Shown here piece by piece: positions 33,209 to 41,979 of a stretch of 42,236 nt of DNA. Positions within the stretch are counted from its first letter, which is position 1. Every line of letters begins with the position of its first letter. Source of the DNA: Gemmata massiliana (GTDB taxonomy: Bacteria > Planctomycetota > Planctomycetia > Gemmatales > Gemmataceae). The DNA lies in assembly GCA_000531095.1 (NCBI GenBank), contig HG799466.1:668093-710328 (forward strand). The letters are read 5' to 3'. Under the pieces are notes generated by a model. The model was given only the letters and a program-made list of their open reading frames with translations. It did no database searches and had not been told where the DNA came from. The translations under genes and the position numbers were made by a program.

Positions 33209-33425
33209 GCCCGTATCCCAGGGCGTTGCCCTGGGCTGGGGAATCGCACCCGTTCGGGTGCCGGGTATTTCAGGCCGTAGGTCTTAACTTCGTATAATGT
33301 ATGCTATACGAAGTTATTACGGGGCTGGGGAATCGCACCCGTTCGGGTGCCGGGTATTTCAGGCCGAAGGTCTGAGATTCCCCAGCCCAGGGCAACGCCC
33401 TGGGGTTCATCCGGGATACGGGCGA
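33209..33425. repeat. Third nested palindromic element, interrupted by linker
   Basis: The left arm CCCAGGGCGTTGCCCTGGGC (33218-33237, followed by TGGGGAATC) is the inverted copy of the arm at 33376-33404 (GATTCCCCAGCCCAGGGC, then AACGCCCTGGG). Each arm contains the palindrome CCCAGGGC-GTT-GCCCTGGG. Between the arms GCACCCGTTCGGGTGC is another palindrome. The inner part is present twice (33233-33284 and 33322-33373; 52 bases, one mismatch), with the linker between. Removing one copy and the linker restores a single regular hairpin, so the element is natural but the duplication is not. Its right end abuts the stop codon at 33435. Confidence 0.8.
33285..33321 (+). other. loxP / 454 Titanium paired-end linker, assembly artefact
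   Basis: From 33285 the sequence reads the loxP left arm minus its first base (TAACTTCGTATA), the asymmetric spacer ATGTATGC (33297-33304) and the complete right arm TATACGAAGTTAT (33305-33317), then TACG. Thirty-three of the 34 loxP bases are identical, and the trailing TACG is the end of the 454 Titanium paired-end linker as I recall it. In one frame it encodes MYAIRSYYG, a peptide known as a linker contaminant in protein databases. There is no Cre recombinase in the window. Confidence 0.95.
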
Positions 33426-33434
33426 GGCCCTGGT

Positions 33435-34925
33435 TCATTTCGATTTCGTCGGCAGCACGACGAAGCTCTGGAGGAGCTTGCCGGTCGCCGCGTTGTGGAG
33501 CCACACGGTGCCGTCGAAGCCCGCGGACGCGATGATCGCCCCTCCGGGGTGCCATGCGACCGCGTACACGGGGCCGGTCACCTGTTCGCACACGATCTTC
33601 GAGCCGGTGTTCGCGTCGTACACCCGCACTTCGCCTTTTCCGTCGAGGCTGCTGACGGCGGCGAATTTCGTGCCCTCGGAGTTGAACGCGAGCGTCGAGA
33701 TGCGGCCCGGCATGGCTTCATATTCGCGCACCTTGTTCGAGTCGTCGCCGATCTCGCGCTTCACCTCGCGGTGCATCTTGTAGAGGCGCGGGCGCCCGTC
33801 GGACCCGGCCGCGATGATCTCGTCGTACACGTTCGGCTTCGCGCCGGGCGTGTCCACGGGCACCTTCTGCATGCGCTTCGGCAGCGTGAGCGTGTGGGCC
33901 GTCGACCACAAACGGACCTTCGCGGAAGAGTTCATCGGCCGGCGGTCGACGGCCATCAACCCGCCCTTCAGCGCGCCGGGAGTGATGCTCGTCACGTTGT
34001 CCACGAAGCGCTGTGTGGGGACTTCGGTGAGCTTCATACTCATGTCGCGCCCAACGGAAACGAGGTGCAGGCCGTCCTGCGAGAAGACGGTTCCGAGCAC
34101 CCAGTCCGAGTGCGTTCCCATCTGGAGGATCTGTTTTCCGCTCGTCGCGTCCACGGCGCGAACGGTGTTGTCCGAGCAGCCGAACGCGAGTGCTTTGCTG
34201 TCGGGCGACCAACTCACGCCGTAGAGCGTGTCGAACGTGACCGGCGCGGAAATCAGGAGCTTCTCGGACTCGGGGTTCCACACCTGTACTTCACCGAAGC
34301 GCCCGGGGGCGCCACCGACCGCCGCGAGCTTCTTGCCGTCCGGCGAGTACGCGATCGACTGCACGCGCTCCGAAATGCCGATGAGCCGCGCCTTGAGCGC
34401 GTACCCAGCCGTGTCGTAGACCAGGATCTCGTGGTAGCCGGTTGTGGCGAGCGCCTTGCCGTCCGGTGAGAACGCCAGCCCGGTCACGACCGGCGGGGCG
34501 GAATACTTCGGCGGATTCAAGGCGTCGACCACAACGGCCCGCGCGCTCGCGGGGGTGTCATCGACCGCCCCCTGTGCGATCCAGTCCGTGATGAGTTTGA
34601 TCTGGATCGGGTTGAGCGGGTCGCGGCCCTTCGGCATCTCGGCCTTGCCGTTGTCGAGCACCTTGATTTGCTCGACGAGGTGGCTAGCCGCGGGCTTCCC
34701 CGCGACGACGCCGACCTTTCCGCGATCACCGGGTTTGAGCAGGTCGGCGTGCGTGGTCATGACGTACCCGCCGAGCGGCTTCGCGGGCTGGTGGCAGCCG
34801 TTGCAGTGCTGCTGGAAGATCGGGCGCACGTCCTTGAAGTAACTCACCTTCGCGGGTTCATCGGCGCGAGCACTGACCGGAAACGAAGTTACAGCGAGAG
34901 CAAAAAGAGCGTAACGAATCCGCAT
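33435..34925 (-). CDS. PSCyt1 cytochrome c domain fused to WD40 repeats
   Basis: 496 residues from the ATG at 34925. A signal peptide (YALFALAVTSFPVSARA) precedes a PSCyt1 domain: FKDVRPIFQQHCNGCHQPA, with CxxCH at 41-45, then LLKPGDRGKVGVVAGKP and LITDWIAQGAVDD. From about residue 150 there are about seven WD40-like blades: AFSPDGKALATTGYHEILVY, SIAYSPDGKKLAAVGG, VSWSPDSKALAFGCSDNTV, SQDGLHLVSVGRDMSMKL, and AVAWHPGGAIIASAGFDGTV near the end. This is a common planctomycete combination, probably exported and haem-bearing. It is followed on the same strand by the DUF1549/1553 gene, 398 bases away across the repeat and linker, so cotranscription is uncertain. The stop at 33435 lies directly at the repeat. 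Confidence 0.9.
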   Translation of the reverse strand: MRIRYALFALAVTSFPVSARADEPAKVSYFKDVRPIFQQHCNGCHQPAKPLGGYVMTTHADLLKPGDRGKVGVVAGKPAASHLVEQIKVLDNGKAEMPKGRDPLNPIQIKLITDWIAQGAVDDTPASARAVVVDALNPPKYSAPPVVTGLAFSPDGKALATTGYHEILVYDTAGYALKARLIGISERVQSIAYSPDGKKLAAVGGAPGRFGEVQVWNPESEKLLISAPVTFDTLYGVSWSPDSKALAFGCSDNTVRAVDATSGKQILQMGTHSDWVLGTVFSQDGLHLVSVGRDMSMKLTEVPTQRFVDNVTSITPGALKGGLMAVDRRPMNSSAKVRLWSTAHTLTLPKRMQKVPVDTPGAKPNVYDEIIAAGSDGRPRLYKMHREVKREIGDDSNKVREYEAMPGRISTLAFNSEGTKFAAVSSLDGKGEVRVYDANTGSKIVCEQVTGPVYAVAWHPGGAIIASAGFDGTVWLHNAATGKLLQSFVVLPTKSK

Positions 34926-35082
34926 GAATGCGAACCTCGGCGGGGAGGGCCGAAACGGGCCGGAGGTTGAGGCGGGCAGGAGTGAGTAGTGTACCAGGGC
35001 GCAAAGGCGCGGAGCAACCTGTTTCCTCGCGTAATGATACAATTGTGATCCCGATGCCCACGGGCGGCCCGCCCGCGCGAAA

Positions 35083-38000
35083 TCACGCGCCTTCCGCGTT
35101 CGCCGCGGACCGCCCAAAAAGCACATAAAGTGACGGCAACAGAAACAGATTCAGCCCCGTCGAAGTGATGAGCCCGCCGAGGATGACGACGGCGAGCGGG
35201 TACTCGATTTCCTGCCCCGGTTTGTTCCCGGTAATCGCGAGCGGGAGCAGCGCCAGTCCCGTCGCGAGCGCGGTCATGAGAATGGGCACGAGGCGCTCTT
35301 CTGCGCCGCGCAGGATCAGCCCGACGCCGAACGGAACGCCCTCTTCCGTTTCGAGGTGGCGGAAGTGACTCACGAGCATGATGCCGTTCCGCGCCGCGAT
35401 GCCCAGCACCGTGACGAACCCGACCATCGACCCGAGTGACACCACGCCGGTCGTGAGCGCGACCGCGGCCACCCCGCCGACGAGCGCGAACGGGATCGTG
35501 AGCGCGACCAGGAGCGTCGGGCGCCACGCCCCGAAATCGACGAACAGGAGCAGCACGATACCGATAAGGGCGAGGCCCGAAAGCGCGTACAGACGCCGGG
35601 TCGAGTCCTGGCGCGCCTGGTACTCGCCCAGGAACTCCGGGTGATACTCCCGCTCGAACGGTACCCGGCGCACGTTCTCCTCGATCTCGCGCGCCACCGA
35701 GCCGAGGTCGCGCCCGGACACGTTGCACGTCACGTCGAGCCGGCGGCTCGCGTTCTCGCGCCGCACCTCGTTCGGCGCGGACACGATGCGGACATCGGCA
35801 ACGTCCTTCAATCGCACCTGCGTGCCGGCTTGAACGTCGATCGGTAGGGACTGAATCGCCGTCAGGTCGGTGCGCACGTCGCGCGTGCCCCACACCACCA
35901 CGTCGAACTTCTTCTGCCCGTCGTACACCTCGCCGACCTTCAGCCCCTTCAGGAGTGCGGTGGAGGCCCGGCGCGCGTGCCCCGGGGTCAGGCCGAACTT
36001 CGCCAGGTCGTCCGGGCGCGGGCGCACCTCGATCTGCGCGACCAGCACCTGCGGTTCCACCTTCAGGTTCGTGACACCGGGCACGTCCTTCATCGCGGCC
36101 TCGACCTCTTTCGCCTTCGCCCGCAGTACCTCCTGGTCCGGGCCGTAGAGTCGCACAACAATGGCCCCGCTCGCGCCGGTCAGCACTTCCTTGATGCGCT
36201 CGCGCAGGTACGTCAGCAGGTCGCGGTACAGGCCCGGGTAGGCGTACACCACGTCCGCGATCTTCTTCACGCTCGGCCCGTACTCCACGTTGTCCGGAAT
36301 GCTGATCCACAGCTCGGTGAAGTTCGGACCCACGGGTTCGTCCGCCACTTCCGCCCGGCCGATGTGCGACCCGAAGTTGCGCACGAGCTTGGTCCCCTTC
36401 TCGTCTTCGAGCGCGCGTAACTGCTTGCTCGCCTCCGCGGTGACGCGGTGCATCGCCTCGATCGACGTCCCGGGCTTCTCCACGAAGTGCATCAGGAAGT
36501 CGGTTTCCTGGAAGTTCGGGAGGAACTCCTGTCCGAGTCGCGTCGCGAGTGCGGCGGTGGCCGCGAACGCCACGACCAGCGCACTGAGACACACCCACGG
36601 CCGCGCGACAAACGCCGGCAACACGGCGCGGTACCCGCGCTTCAGCACGCGCGCGAGGGGCGGGTCGTGTGCTTCGGTGTGCTTGCGGCGCGTGAGCAGC
36701 ATGTACGACATGGCCGGCGTGACCGTGAGCGCGACGAACAGTGACGCACTGATCGCGACGACGTAAGCCATTGCCAGCGGCCGGAAGAACGAACCGGCCA
36801 GTCCGTCGAGGAAGAACACCGGGAGGAACACGAGCACCACGATCATGCTCGCGTACACCACCGCCGACCGGACCTCGAGCGAGGCGGCGAGCACTACCTC
36901 GAACACCGACGGACCGCCCCCACCCGCGCCCCGCAAGCGCAACCGGCGGTCGATGTTCTCCACGTCGATGATCGCGTCGTCCACTACTTCGCCGAGGGCG
37001 ATCACCAGCCCGGCTAACACCATCGTGTTGATAGTCGCACCGGAGTACGCGAACACGAGGAGCGCGGCGACCAGCGAGAGCGGGATCGCGGTGAGGCTGA
37101 TAACGGCCGTGCGCCAGTCGAACAGGAACACGACGAGGATCACCGCGACCAGGGCGCAGCCGATCAGAAGCGCGTGGCGCAGGTTCTCCAGCGCGCGCTC
37201 GATGAACGTCGCCGGGCGAAAGATCGTCGGGTCGATCTCGACGCCCTTCAACCCGGGCCGCAGCGCCTCGATCGCGGCCTCGACTTTGCGCGTGAGTTCG
37301 AGCGTGTTCGCTTCGGGCTGTTTCTCGACGATGAGCAGAATCCCGGGACCGTCGTTGATGACCGCGTCGCCGATCGGGGGCGGCGACCCGATCCGCACCT
37401 TCGCGACGTCTTCGAGGCGCAGCGACGTTCCACCGCGGTGGTCCACCACGACCCGGCCCAAATCGCCGGCGCCGCGCACGAACGGCGCGTGGCGCACCGG
37501 GAGCCGCTGGTTCGGCGTGTCCACGAACCCGCCCGCGTCCAGGGCCACCGCGTCCGCGCTCGCCCGGGTCACCATCTCCATCGTCACAGAGTTCGCGCGC
37601 AGGTCGTCCGGGTCCACGACCACCTGATACTGCTTGTCACGCTGACCCCACACCGCGACGTTCGCCACCCCAGGCACCGACATCAACTTGGGGCGCACGG
37701 TCCACATCACGACTTCGGTCAGGTCGCGCTGCGAGAGCGTCTCCGACCAGATCCCGATCTTCATGACCCGGCTCGTGGTCGAGAGCGGTTGCAGGATGAC
37801 AGGTGGGAGCGCGACCGTCGGGAGCTGCCGCGTGACCGCGGCGACGCGCTCCTGGACCATCTGCCGCACCTTCAGCGGGTCGGTCCCGTCTTCGAGCACG
37901 AGCACCACCTGCGACAGCCCGAACACGGACTTCGAGCGCACTACCTTCACGTGCGGGACGCCGGTGAGCGCGTTCTCGATGGGCATGGTGACGAGCGATT

Positions 38001-38184
38001 CGACTTCGGTGGTCGAAAGCCCGGGCGCCTCGGTCTGGATCTCGACGAGCGGCGGGGCGAACTCCGGGAACACGTCGAGCGGCGCGCGCTGAACCGCCCG
38101 CGCGCCCACCACGAGGAGCACCGCGCACGTGGCCAGGACGACGACGCGCAGCCGGATCGAGTTGGAAATGAGTGCGGTGAGCAT
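35083..38184 (-). CDS. RND efflux pump, heavy-metal (CusA/CzcA) type
   Basis: 1033 residues from the ATG at 38184; the longer open frame to 38532 runs inside the gene upstream. Opening [17 protein letters not shown], then [20 protein letters not shown] (periplasmic porter start), and the usual two six-helix halves. At the TM4 charge site the reading is [19 protein letters not shown]: the Asp equivalent to CzcA Asp408 and Glu415 is present, while the Asp402 position is Ala, as in CusA-type proteins. Clusters of Met expected of a copper/silver path are not obvious, so the metal is unresolved. Helices [19 protein letters not shown] and [20 protein letters not shown] match the RND core. It pumps from periplasm/cytoplasm outward with the partners encoded upstream. 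Confidence 0.9.
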   Translation of the reverse strand: MLTALISNSIRLRVVVLATCAVLLVVGARAVQRAPLDVFPEFAPPLVEIQTEAPGLSTTEVESLVTMPIENALTGVPHVKVVRSKSVFGLSQVVLVLEDGTDPLKVRQMVQERVAAVTRQLPTVALPPVILQPLSTTSRVMKIGIWSETLSQRDLTEVVMWTVRPKLMSVPGVANVAVWGQRDKQYQVVVDPDDLRANSVTMEMVTRASADAVALDAGGFVDTPNQRLPVRHAPFVRGAGDLGRVVVDHRGGTSLRLEDVAKVRIGSPPPIGDAVINDGPGILLIVEKQPEANTLELTRKVEAAIEALRPGLKGVEIDPTIFRPATFIERALENLRHALLIGCALVAVILVVFLFDWRTAVISLTAIPLSLVAALLVFAYSGATINTMVLAGLVIALGEVVDDAIIDVENIDRRLRLRGAGGGGPSVFEVVLAASLEVRSAVVYASMIVVLVFLPVFFLDGLAGSFFRPLAMAYVVAISASLFVALTVTPAMSYMLLTRRKHTEAHDPPLARVLKRGYRAVLPAFVARPWVCLSALVVAFAATAALATRLGQEFLPNFQETDFLMHFVEKPGTSIEAMHRVTAEASKQLRALEDEKGTKLVRNFGSHIGRAEVADEPVGPNFTELWISIPDNVEYGPSVKKIADVVYAYPGLYRDLLTYLRERIKEVLTGASGAIVVRLYGPDQEVLRAKAKEVEAAMKDVPGVTNLKVEPQVLVAQIEVRPRPDDLAKFGLTPGHARRASTALLKGLKVGEVYDGQKKFDVVVWGTRDVRTDLTAIQSLPIDVQAGTQVRLKDVADVRIVSAPNEVRRENASRRLDVTCNVSGRDLGSVAREIEENVRRVPFEREYHPEFLGEYQARQDSTRRLYALSGLALIGIVLLLFVDFGAWRPTLLVALTIPFALVGGVAAVALTTGVVSLGSMVGFVTVLGIAARNGIMLVSHFRHLETEEGVPFGVGLILRGAEERLVPILMTALATGLALLPLAITGNKPGQEIEYPLAVVILGGLITSTGLNLFLLPSLYVLFGRSAANAEGA

Positions 38185-38215
38185 GTTCGGCGTTGGGGCC
38201 TGCGTGGGTTCGGTC

Positions 38216-39526
38216 CTACTTCGAGAAGCCGGTTTCGGTGCCGAACAGTTCGGCCGCGCCCGTGACCACGACCGGCTTGCCCGGCGCCGGCCCCTCGGCG
38301 AGCACCGCGGTTTCCCCGCTGACGTGCCGCACGAGTACGCGCTCGCGCGTGTACGTGTAGTTCGCGCCTTTGACGTACACCCAGGCGCCGCCGTGATAGT
38401 CGTAAATGATCGCGGCCCAGGGAACGGTGAGCGCCTCGGCCGGTTCTTTGAGCGCGAGCGCCACCGCGACCCGCTGACCGGGACCGACCGGCGTGCCCGC
38501 GAACGCGGCGATCGGCGCACCTCCAGCAGCACCTACGACCGCGCGCCAGCGGTCCGCGTTCGGGTTCGGGTTGAGCGTGGAATAAAACAGATCGACCGTG
38601 CCCGCGACGGGATTGGCGGTCGGCGGGGCGGAAACCAGTTCGGCCGGGCGCATCACGTCCCCGCCGCGTGCGGAGAGCGGTCCCACACCGGCCGGAGCGC
38701 TCGCATCAATCTCGTCGCGGTCCCCGACGTACACCGGAACGCGAACCCATACGGCATCGAGGTTCACGACCTCGAAGACCGGCGCCCCGGCGGGGACCGT
38801 TTGCCCCGGGAGCGCGGTCACGTTCCGGAGCACGCCGTCCGCGGGCGGTTCGAGCGGAATGGGAGTCGCGGACCCGGAATCGAGTTCACCGAGCACCTTC
38901 CCGAGTAATTCTCGCCGCGCGGTCGCCGCCGCGAGTGCCTGTTTCGCGACTTCCATTGCGGCCTGCGCGTCGTCCACGTCGCGCTGCCGACCCGCACCGC
39001 CGGCCAACACGTCCTTGGCGCGCTCGAATGTGATCCGCGTGAGCTTGTACTGCTCCTCGGCCCCGCGCACCTGCCCCTCGGCATCGACCCGTGACGCGGC
39101 GAGGTTCGCGCGCCCGACCGGATCAAGGAGCGGGACCAGGTGGAACACCGGCGTGCCCGCGCGGACCGCGCGCCCCGCGACCGGAACCGGCCCCTGTTTC
39201 AGCGTGCCCGCGATCGGGGCCGATACGACCAGCGACCGCCCCGGGGGAACAATGACCTCGCCGCCGTACACGCGCTTCCGCGGCATCGGTTTGCGCTCGA
39301 CCGGCGCGGTGCGAATTGCCAGTTTCGCTTCCGAATCGGCCGTGAGCACGACCGTCGCGCCCTGGTCCTCCTTGAACGGCTTGGGCACCGTCGCCTGTAC
39401 GCCGGGCGCGGACGACTTCGCCGGTTCCTGCGGCTTCACCAGAAAGAACCACCCCGCCGCGCCGAGCGCGCTCGCAGCGACCGCGGTGCCGAAGATTCCC
39501 GTAATTAACCCGTTACGGTAGCTCAT
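38216..39526 (-). CDS. Membrane fusion protein of the efflux system (HlyD/CusB family)
   Basis: 436 residues. An N-terminal membrane anchor ([20 protein letters not shown]) is followed by a periplasmic adaptor: beta-barrel and lipoyl-like pieces ([38 protein letters not shown]), a coiled-coil hairpin (about 150-210, [20 protein letters not shown] and [19 protein letters not shown]), then [20 protein letters not shown] and [16 protein letters not shown]. It bridges the RND pump to the outer-membrane channel. It precedes the pump by 31 bases and follows the channel gene by 33 bases, so the three form one operon. No CusB-type methionine motif is seen in the N-terminal part. Confidence 0.9.
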   Translation of the reverse strand: MSYRNGLITGIFGTAVAASALGAAGWFFLVKPQEPAKSSAPGVQATVPKPFKEDQGATVVLTADSEAKLAIRTAPVERKPMPRKRVYGGEVIVPPGRSLVVSAPIAGTLKQGPVPVAGRAVRAGTPVFHLVPLLDPVGRANLAASRVDAEGQVRGAEEQYKLTRITFERAKDVLAGGAGRQRDVDDAQAAMEVAKQALAAATARRELLGKVLGELDSGSATPIPLEPPADGVLRNVTALPGQTVPAGAPVFEVVNLDAVWVRVPVYVGDRDEIDASAPAGVGPLSARGGDVMRPAELVSAPPTANPVAGTVDLFYSTLNPNPNADRWRAVVGAAGGAPIAAFAGTPVGPGQRVAVALALKEPAEALTVPWAAIIYDYHGGAWVYVKGANYTYTRERVLVRHVSGETAVLAEGPAPGKPVVVTGAAELFGTETGFSK

Positions 39527-39559
39527 GGTGCGCGCTCATAGGGCCTCGATCTGCGGGAC

Positions 39560-40891
39560 TCACTTCAGGCGCCGGCCCACACTGCGCTCCAGTTCGGCCC
39601 AGGCGCGGCGGAGATCGGCGTGGAGTTGGGCTTCGCGGGAGTAGGTGTCGATCAATTGCCGGTTCGATTCCAACACCAACAGGTACGTCACGCCGCCCTT
39701 CTCGAACGCGGCCTCCGCGCGCTTGATCGCGGCTTCCACTTCCGGCCGCGTCTTGGTGCGGAGCGCGTCCAGTTCGGCCCGCGCCTGCTGGAACCGGATG
39801 AACGCGGTGCGCACGTCGAGCACGATCTGGTTCTGAACGGTTTGCTGCCGCCGGGCGAACTGATCGAGTTCCGCCTGGGCGCGGGCGATGCCGCCCTGGT
39901 TGCGGTTGAAGATCGGGACCGTCATCCGCAGCGCCGGGCCGAACTCGTGCCCGGTCACGCGCCCGCTCGTCGCGTCGAGTAACCCCAGGAAGCGCACCCA
40001 ACCGAGGCGCGCGACCCGCAAGCGTTCTGCTGCGGCAGCGGTCGCGTGGGCCGCGGCGAGTGCGTCGGGGCGCGACTGCACCGCTTCGTCGACCAACGAG
40101 TCGACGGGACTCGTCACCTGCGCATCGAACGGCACGCTCTCGGGCTCCAGCGCGACGGTCTTCAACGAAAGCCCGGTGAAGTTCCGCAAGCGCTCCTCCG
40201 CCGCGGGAACGTCGAAATTGATCCGCGTGAGATCCTGTCGCGCTTGGAGGGCGTCAATTCGCGCGGTGGACACTTCGAGTGCGCTGGCGTCCCCGGCCTT
40301 GAGTCGCGCTTCGGCGAGTTCCAGAATCCGCTCGCGCAGCTTCACCGCGCGCTCGGCGACTTTCACACGCTCGTGAGCGAGTTGCAGGTCGGCGTAGGAC
40401 TGGCGCGTGTCTCGGATGAGATCGAGTGCGAGTTGCGTGAGCCGCGCCGCGGCACGCTCGTTTTCTGCTGCCGTTACTTTGAGGCGTAACGGGCGCAGCC
40501 AGAGTGATTCGAGCGGGAAATCCACAAGGTACTTGAGGGGTTTCCCATCGGCGGGCCAGTAGTACACGAACTCCGGGTTCGGGAGCAGCCCGGCCTGAAC
40601 CAAATCGGCCTTCGTGAGATCGAGTTCGACCAGCGTTTCGTGGAACAGCGCGTTGTTCCACAGTGCGAGCACCACCGCTTGTTCTTCGGTGAGCGGCGCG
40701 CCGCGTTCCAACCACTCGGGGACAATCACAAGGTTCTGTTTCGGACCGGGGCCGACCGGTTGGCCGAACCGTGTTTCGACCGCTTGCGAAACACTCCCCC
40801 GATCAGCCGGCGGAGTCCCGGCACAACCAGCGATCGCACCCGAACCGAGCGCGACCCCGACCGCGAACAGGAGTTTGCGTGGAACGGTCAT
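39560..40891 (-). CDS. TolC-family outer membrane efflux channel
   Basis: 443 residues. A signal peptide ends in IAGC, a lipobox with Cys at about 23, so the protein is probably lipid-anchored like CusC. TolC hallmarks are LTEEQAVVLALWNNALFHET, DLVQAGLLPNPEFVYYW, a long coiled coil (LKVTAAENERAAARLTQLAL, RVKVAERAVKLRERILELAE), VSTARIDALQARQDLTRI, and in the repeat half FNRNQGGIARAQAELDQFA and AAIKRAEAAFEKGGVTYLLV. It is the first gene of the three-gene leftward operon. GGCGGG lies upstream of the ATG at 40891. Confidence 0.9.
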   Translation of the reverse strand: MTVPRKLLFAVGVALGSGAIAGCAGTPPADRGSVSQAVETRFGQPVGPGPKQNLVIVPEWLERGAPLTEEQAVVLALWNNALFHETLVELDLTKADLVQAGLLPNPEFVYYWPADGKPLKYLVDFPLESLWLRPLRLKVTAAENERAAARLTQLALDLIRDTRQSYADLQLAHERVKVAERAVKLRERILELAEARLKAGDASALEVSTARIDALQARQDLTRINFDVPAAEERLRNFTGLSLKTVALEPESVPFDAQVTSPVDSLVDEAVQSRPDALAAAHATAAAAERLRVARLGWVRFLGLLDATSGRVTGHEFGPALRMTVPIFNRNQGGIARAQAELDQFARRQQTVQNQIVLDVRTAFIRFQQARAELDALRTKTRPEVEAAIKRAEAAFEKGGVTYLLVLESNRQLIDTYSREAQLHADLRRAWAELERSVGRRLK

Positions 40892-41199
40892 CGATCCCGC
40901 CGAACTTGACCCAAAGCTGGACAGTAACCAAAATTTCGGTCACCGTCGTGTTGAGGGTGTTATCGGCAAAGCCAGATAAGCTTGAGATAAATTCCCTCTC
41001 AGAACACAAATTCCTTCGATTTCAGCCGCAGAACCCGCGCCAGGCCAAAACCCGCGATCGGTTCGTGACGGATTTCGAGTTGGCTCGGTCGCGGCCCCTG
41101 AGCTAAGATTGAACCCGCGGCGACCGCGGCCCAAAGCCTGTGTCGATCGCACGTTCGGTCGCTCCTCGTCCCGCGCCCAAACTCCACCCCTGAACAATT
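40892..41199. other. Divergent intergenic region
   Basis: 308 bases between the start of the efflux operon and the rightward cytochrome gene. The centre is AT-rich for this genome and has a direct repeat, AGATAAGCTTGAGATAAA (40975-40992). Promoters for both directions should lie here, but I see no boxes strong enough to name, and no metal-responsive regulator gene. Confidence 0.35.
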
Positions 41200-41979
41200 A
41201 TGGCTCGACGCTACCAACGCGGATACGACTCCGACGACCTGGCGCCGGCACCCGCTAGGGGGCTTTCGTCGAACGGGCAGTGGCTCTTCGGCTCGCTCTA
41301 CGCGGCCCTCGTTCTCATCGGGTTCAGCTTCGGCGTGTGGGCGGGCGCGAGTAAGCCGAAAACAATCGAGGTGGCGGAAGCCAAGAAGGAGCCTGCCGAG
41401 AAACCGGATCGTAGCGCGCCGCCCGCGAAGCAACCGGTCACGCCGCCCCCGGCCGAACCGAAGACGAACCCGATGCCGCCCGTCGAGCAGAAGCCGGTCG
41501 AGCGGGAACCGGAGGCGAAGCCGCCCGAGCCGAAAAAAGAGCCGGAGGCCAAACCAGTGGAACCGAAGCCCAAGGAACCGGCCCCGAAACCGCCCGAGTC
41601 GAAGCCGCCGGAACCGAAAAAGGTGAACGTGAAGCCGGTGTCGTTCAAAGAAGTGTCAAAAGTGTTCGTGGCCCACTGCAACAACTGCCACGGATCGGCC
41701 GGGAAGCCAAAAGCCGGAATCGACCTGCGCACGGTCGCGGCCATTATGAAGGGCGGCGAGGACGGGGCCATTGTAAAGCCGGGCGACCCCGAAAAGAGCG
41801 TGCTCTACCTCTCACTCATGGCGGACGCCTCGAAGCCGATGCCGCCGGACGGAAAACCGCGACCGACCGAGACCGACATCAAACTCGTTCACGACTGGAT
41901 CGCGAGCGGGGCCAAACAGCGCCGGCGCCCGGTCCGCGGGCGGCGCGGGTCCGCACCCGTGCGCCCCAAGAGTTACTAG
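41200..41979 (+). CDS. Membrane-anchored protein with long Pro/Lys linker and PSCyt1 cytochrome c domain
   Basis: 259 residues. Residues 1-25 are cytoplasmic and basic; one helix follows (about 28-48, LFGSLYAALVLIGFSFGVWA). Residues about 50-145 are a Pro/Lys/Glu-rich linker of PEPK-like repeats (EPKKEPEAKP, EPKPKEPAPKPPE) that should extend far from the membrane. The C-terminal domain has VAHCNNCHGSAGKPKAGIDL with CxxCH at 160-164, then KPGDPEKSVLYLSLM and MPPDGKPRPTETDI, as in planctomycete PSCyt1. Only one haem site. The last residues (KSY) and stop are immediately followed by the insertion sequence, so the original end may have been altered. Confidence 0.85.
   Translation: MARRYQRGYDSDDLAPAPARGLSSNGQWLFGSLYAALVLIGFSFGVWAGASKPKTIEVAEAKKEPAEKPDRSAPPAKQPVTPPPAEPKTNPMPPVEQKPVEREPEAKPPEPKKEPEAKPVEPKPKEPAPKPPESKPPEPKKVNVKPVSFKEVSKVFVAHCNNCHGSAGKPKAGIDLRTVAAIMKGGEDGAIVKPGDPEKSVLYLSLMADASKPMPPDGKPRPTETDIKLVHDWIASGAKQRRRPVRGRRGSAPVRPKSY

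Noticed and set aside
33285-33321. A natural Cre-lox style recombination site
   Set aside because: It is the P1/linker sequence with identical spacer, no recombinase is near, and it sits between duplicated read ends. A library artefact explains all of this.
33297-34469. Long rightward frame starting MYAIRSYYG
   Set aside because: Its start is the linker and the rest is antisense to the cytochrome-WD40 gene with no recognisable domain.
34889-36598. 569-codon leftward frame
   Set aside because: A shifted frame of the RND pump; Arg/Gly-rich without domains.
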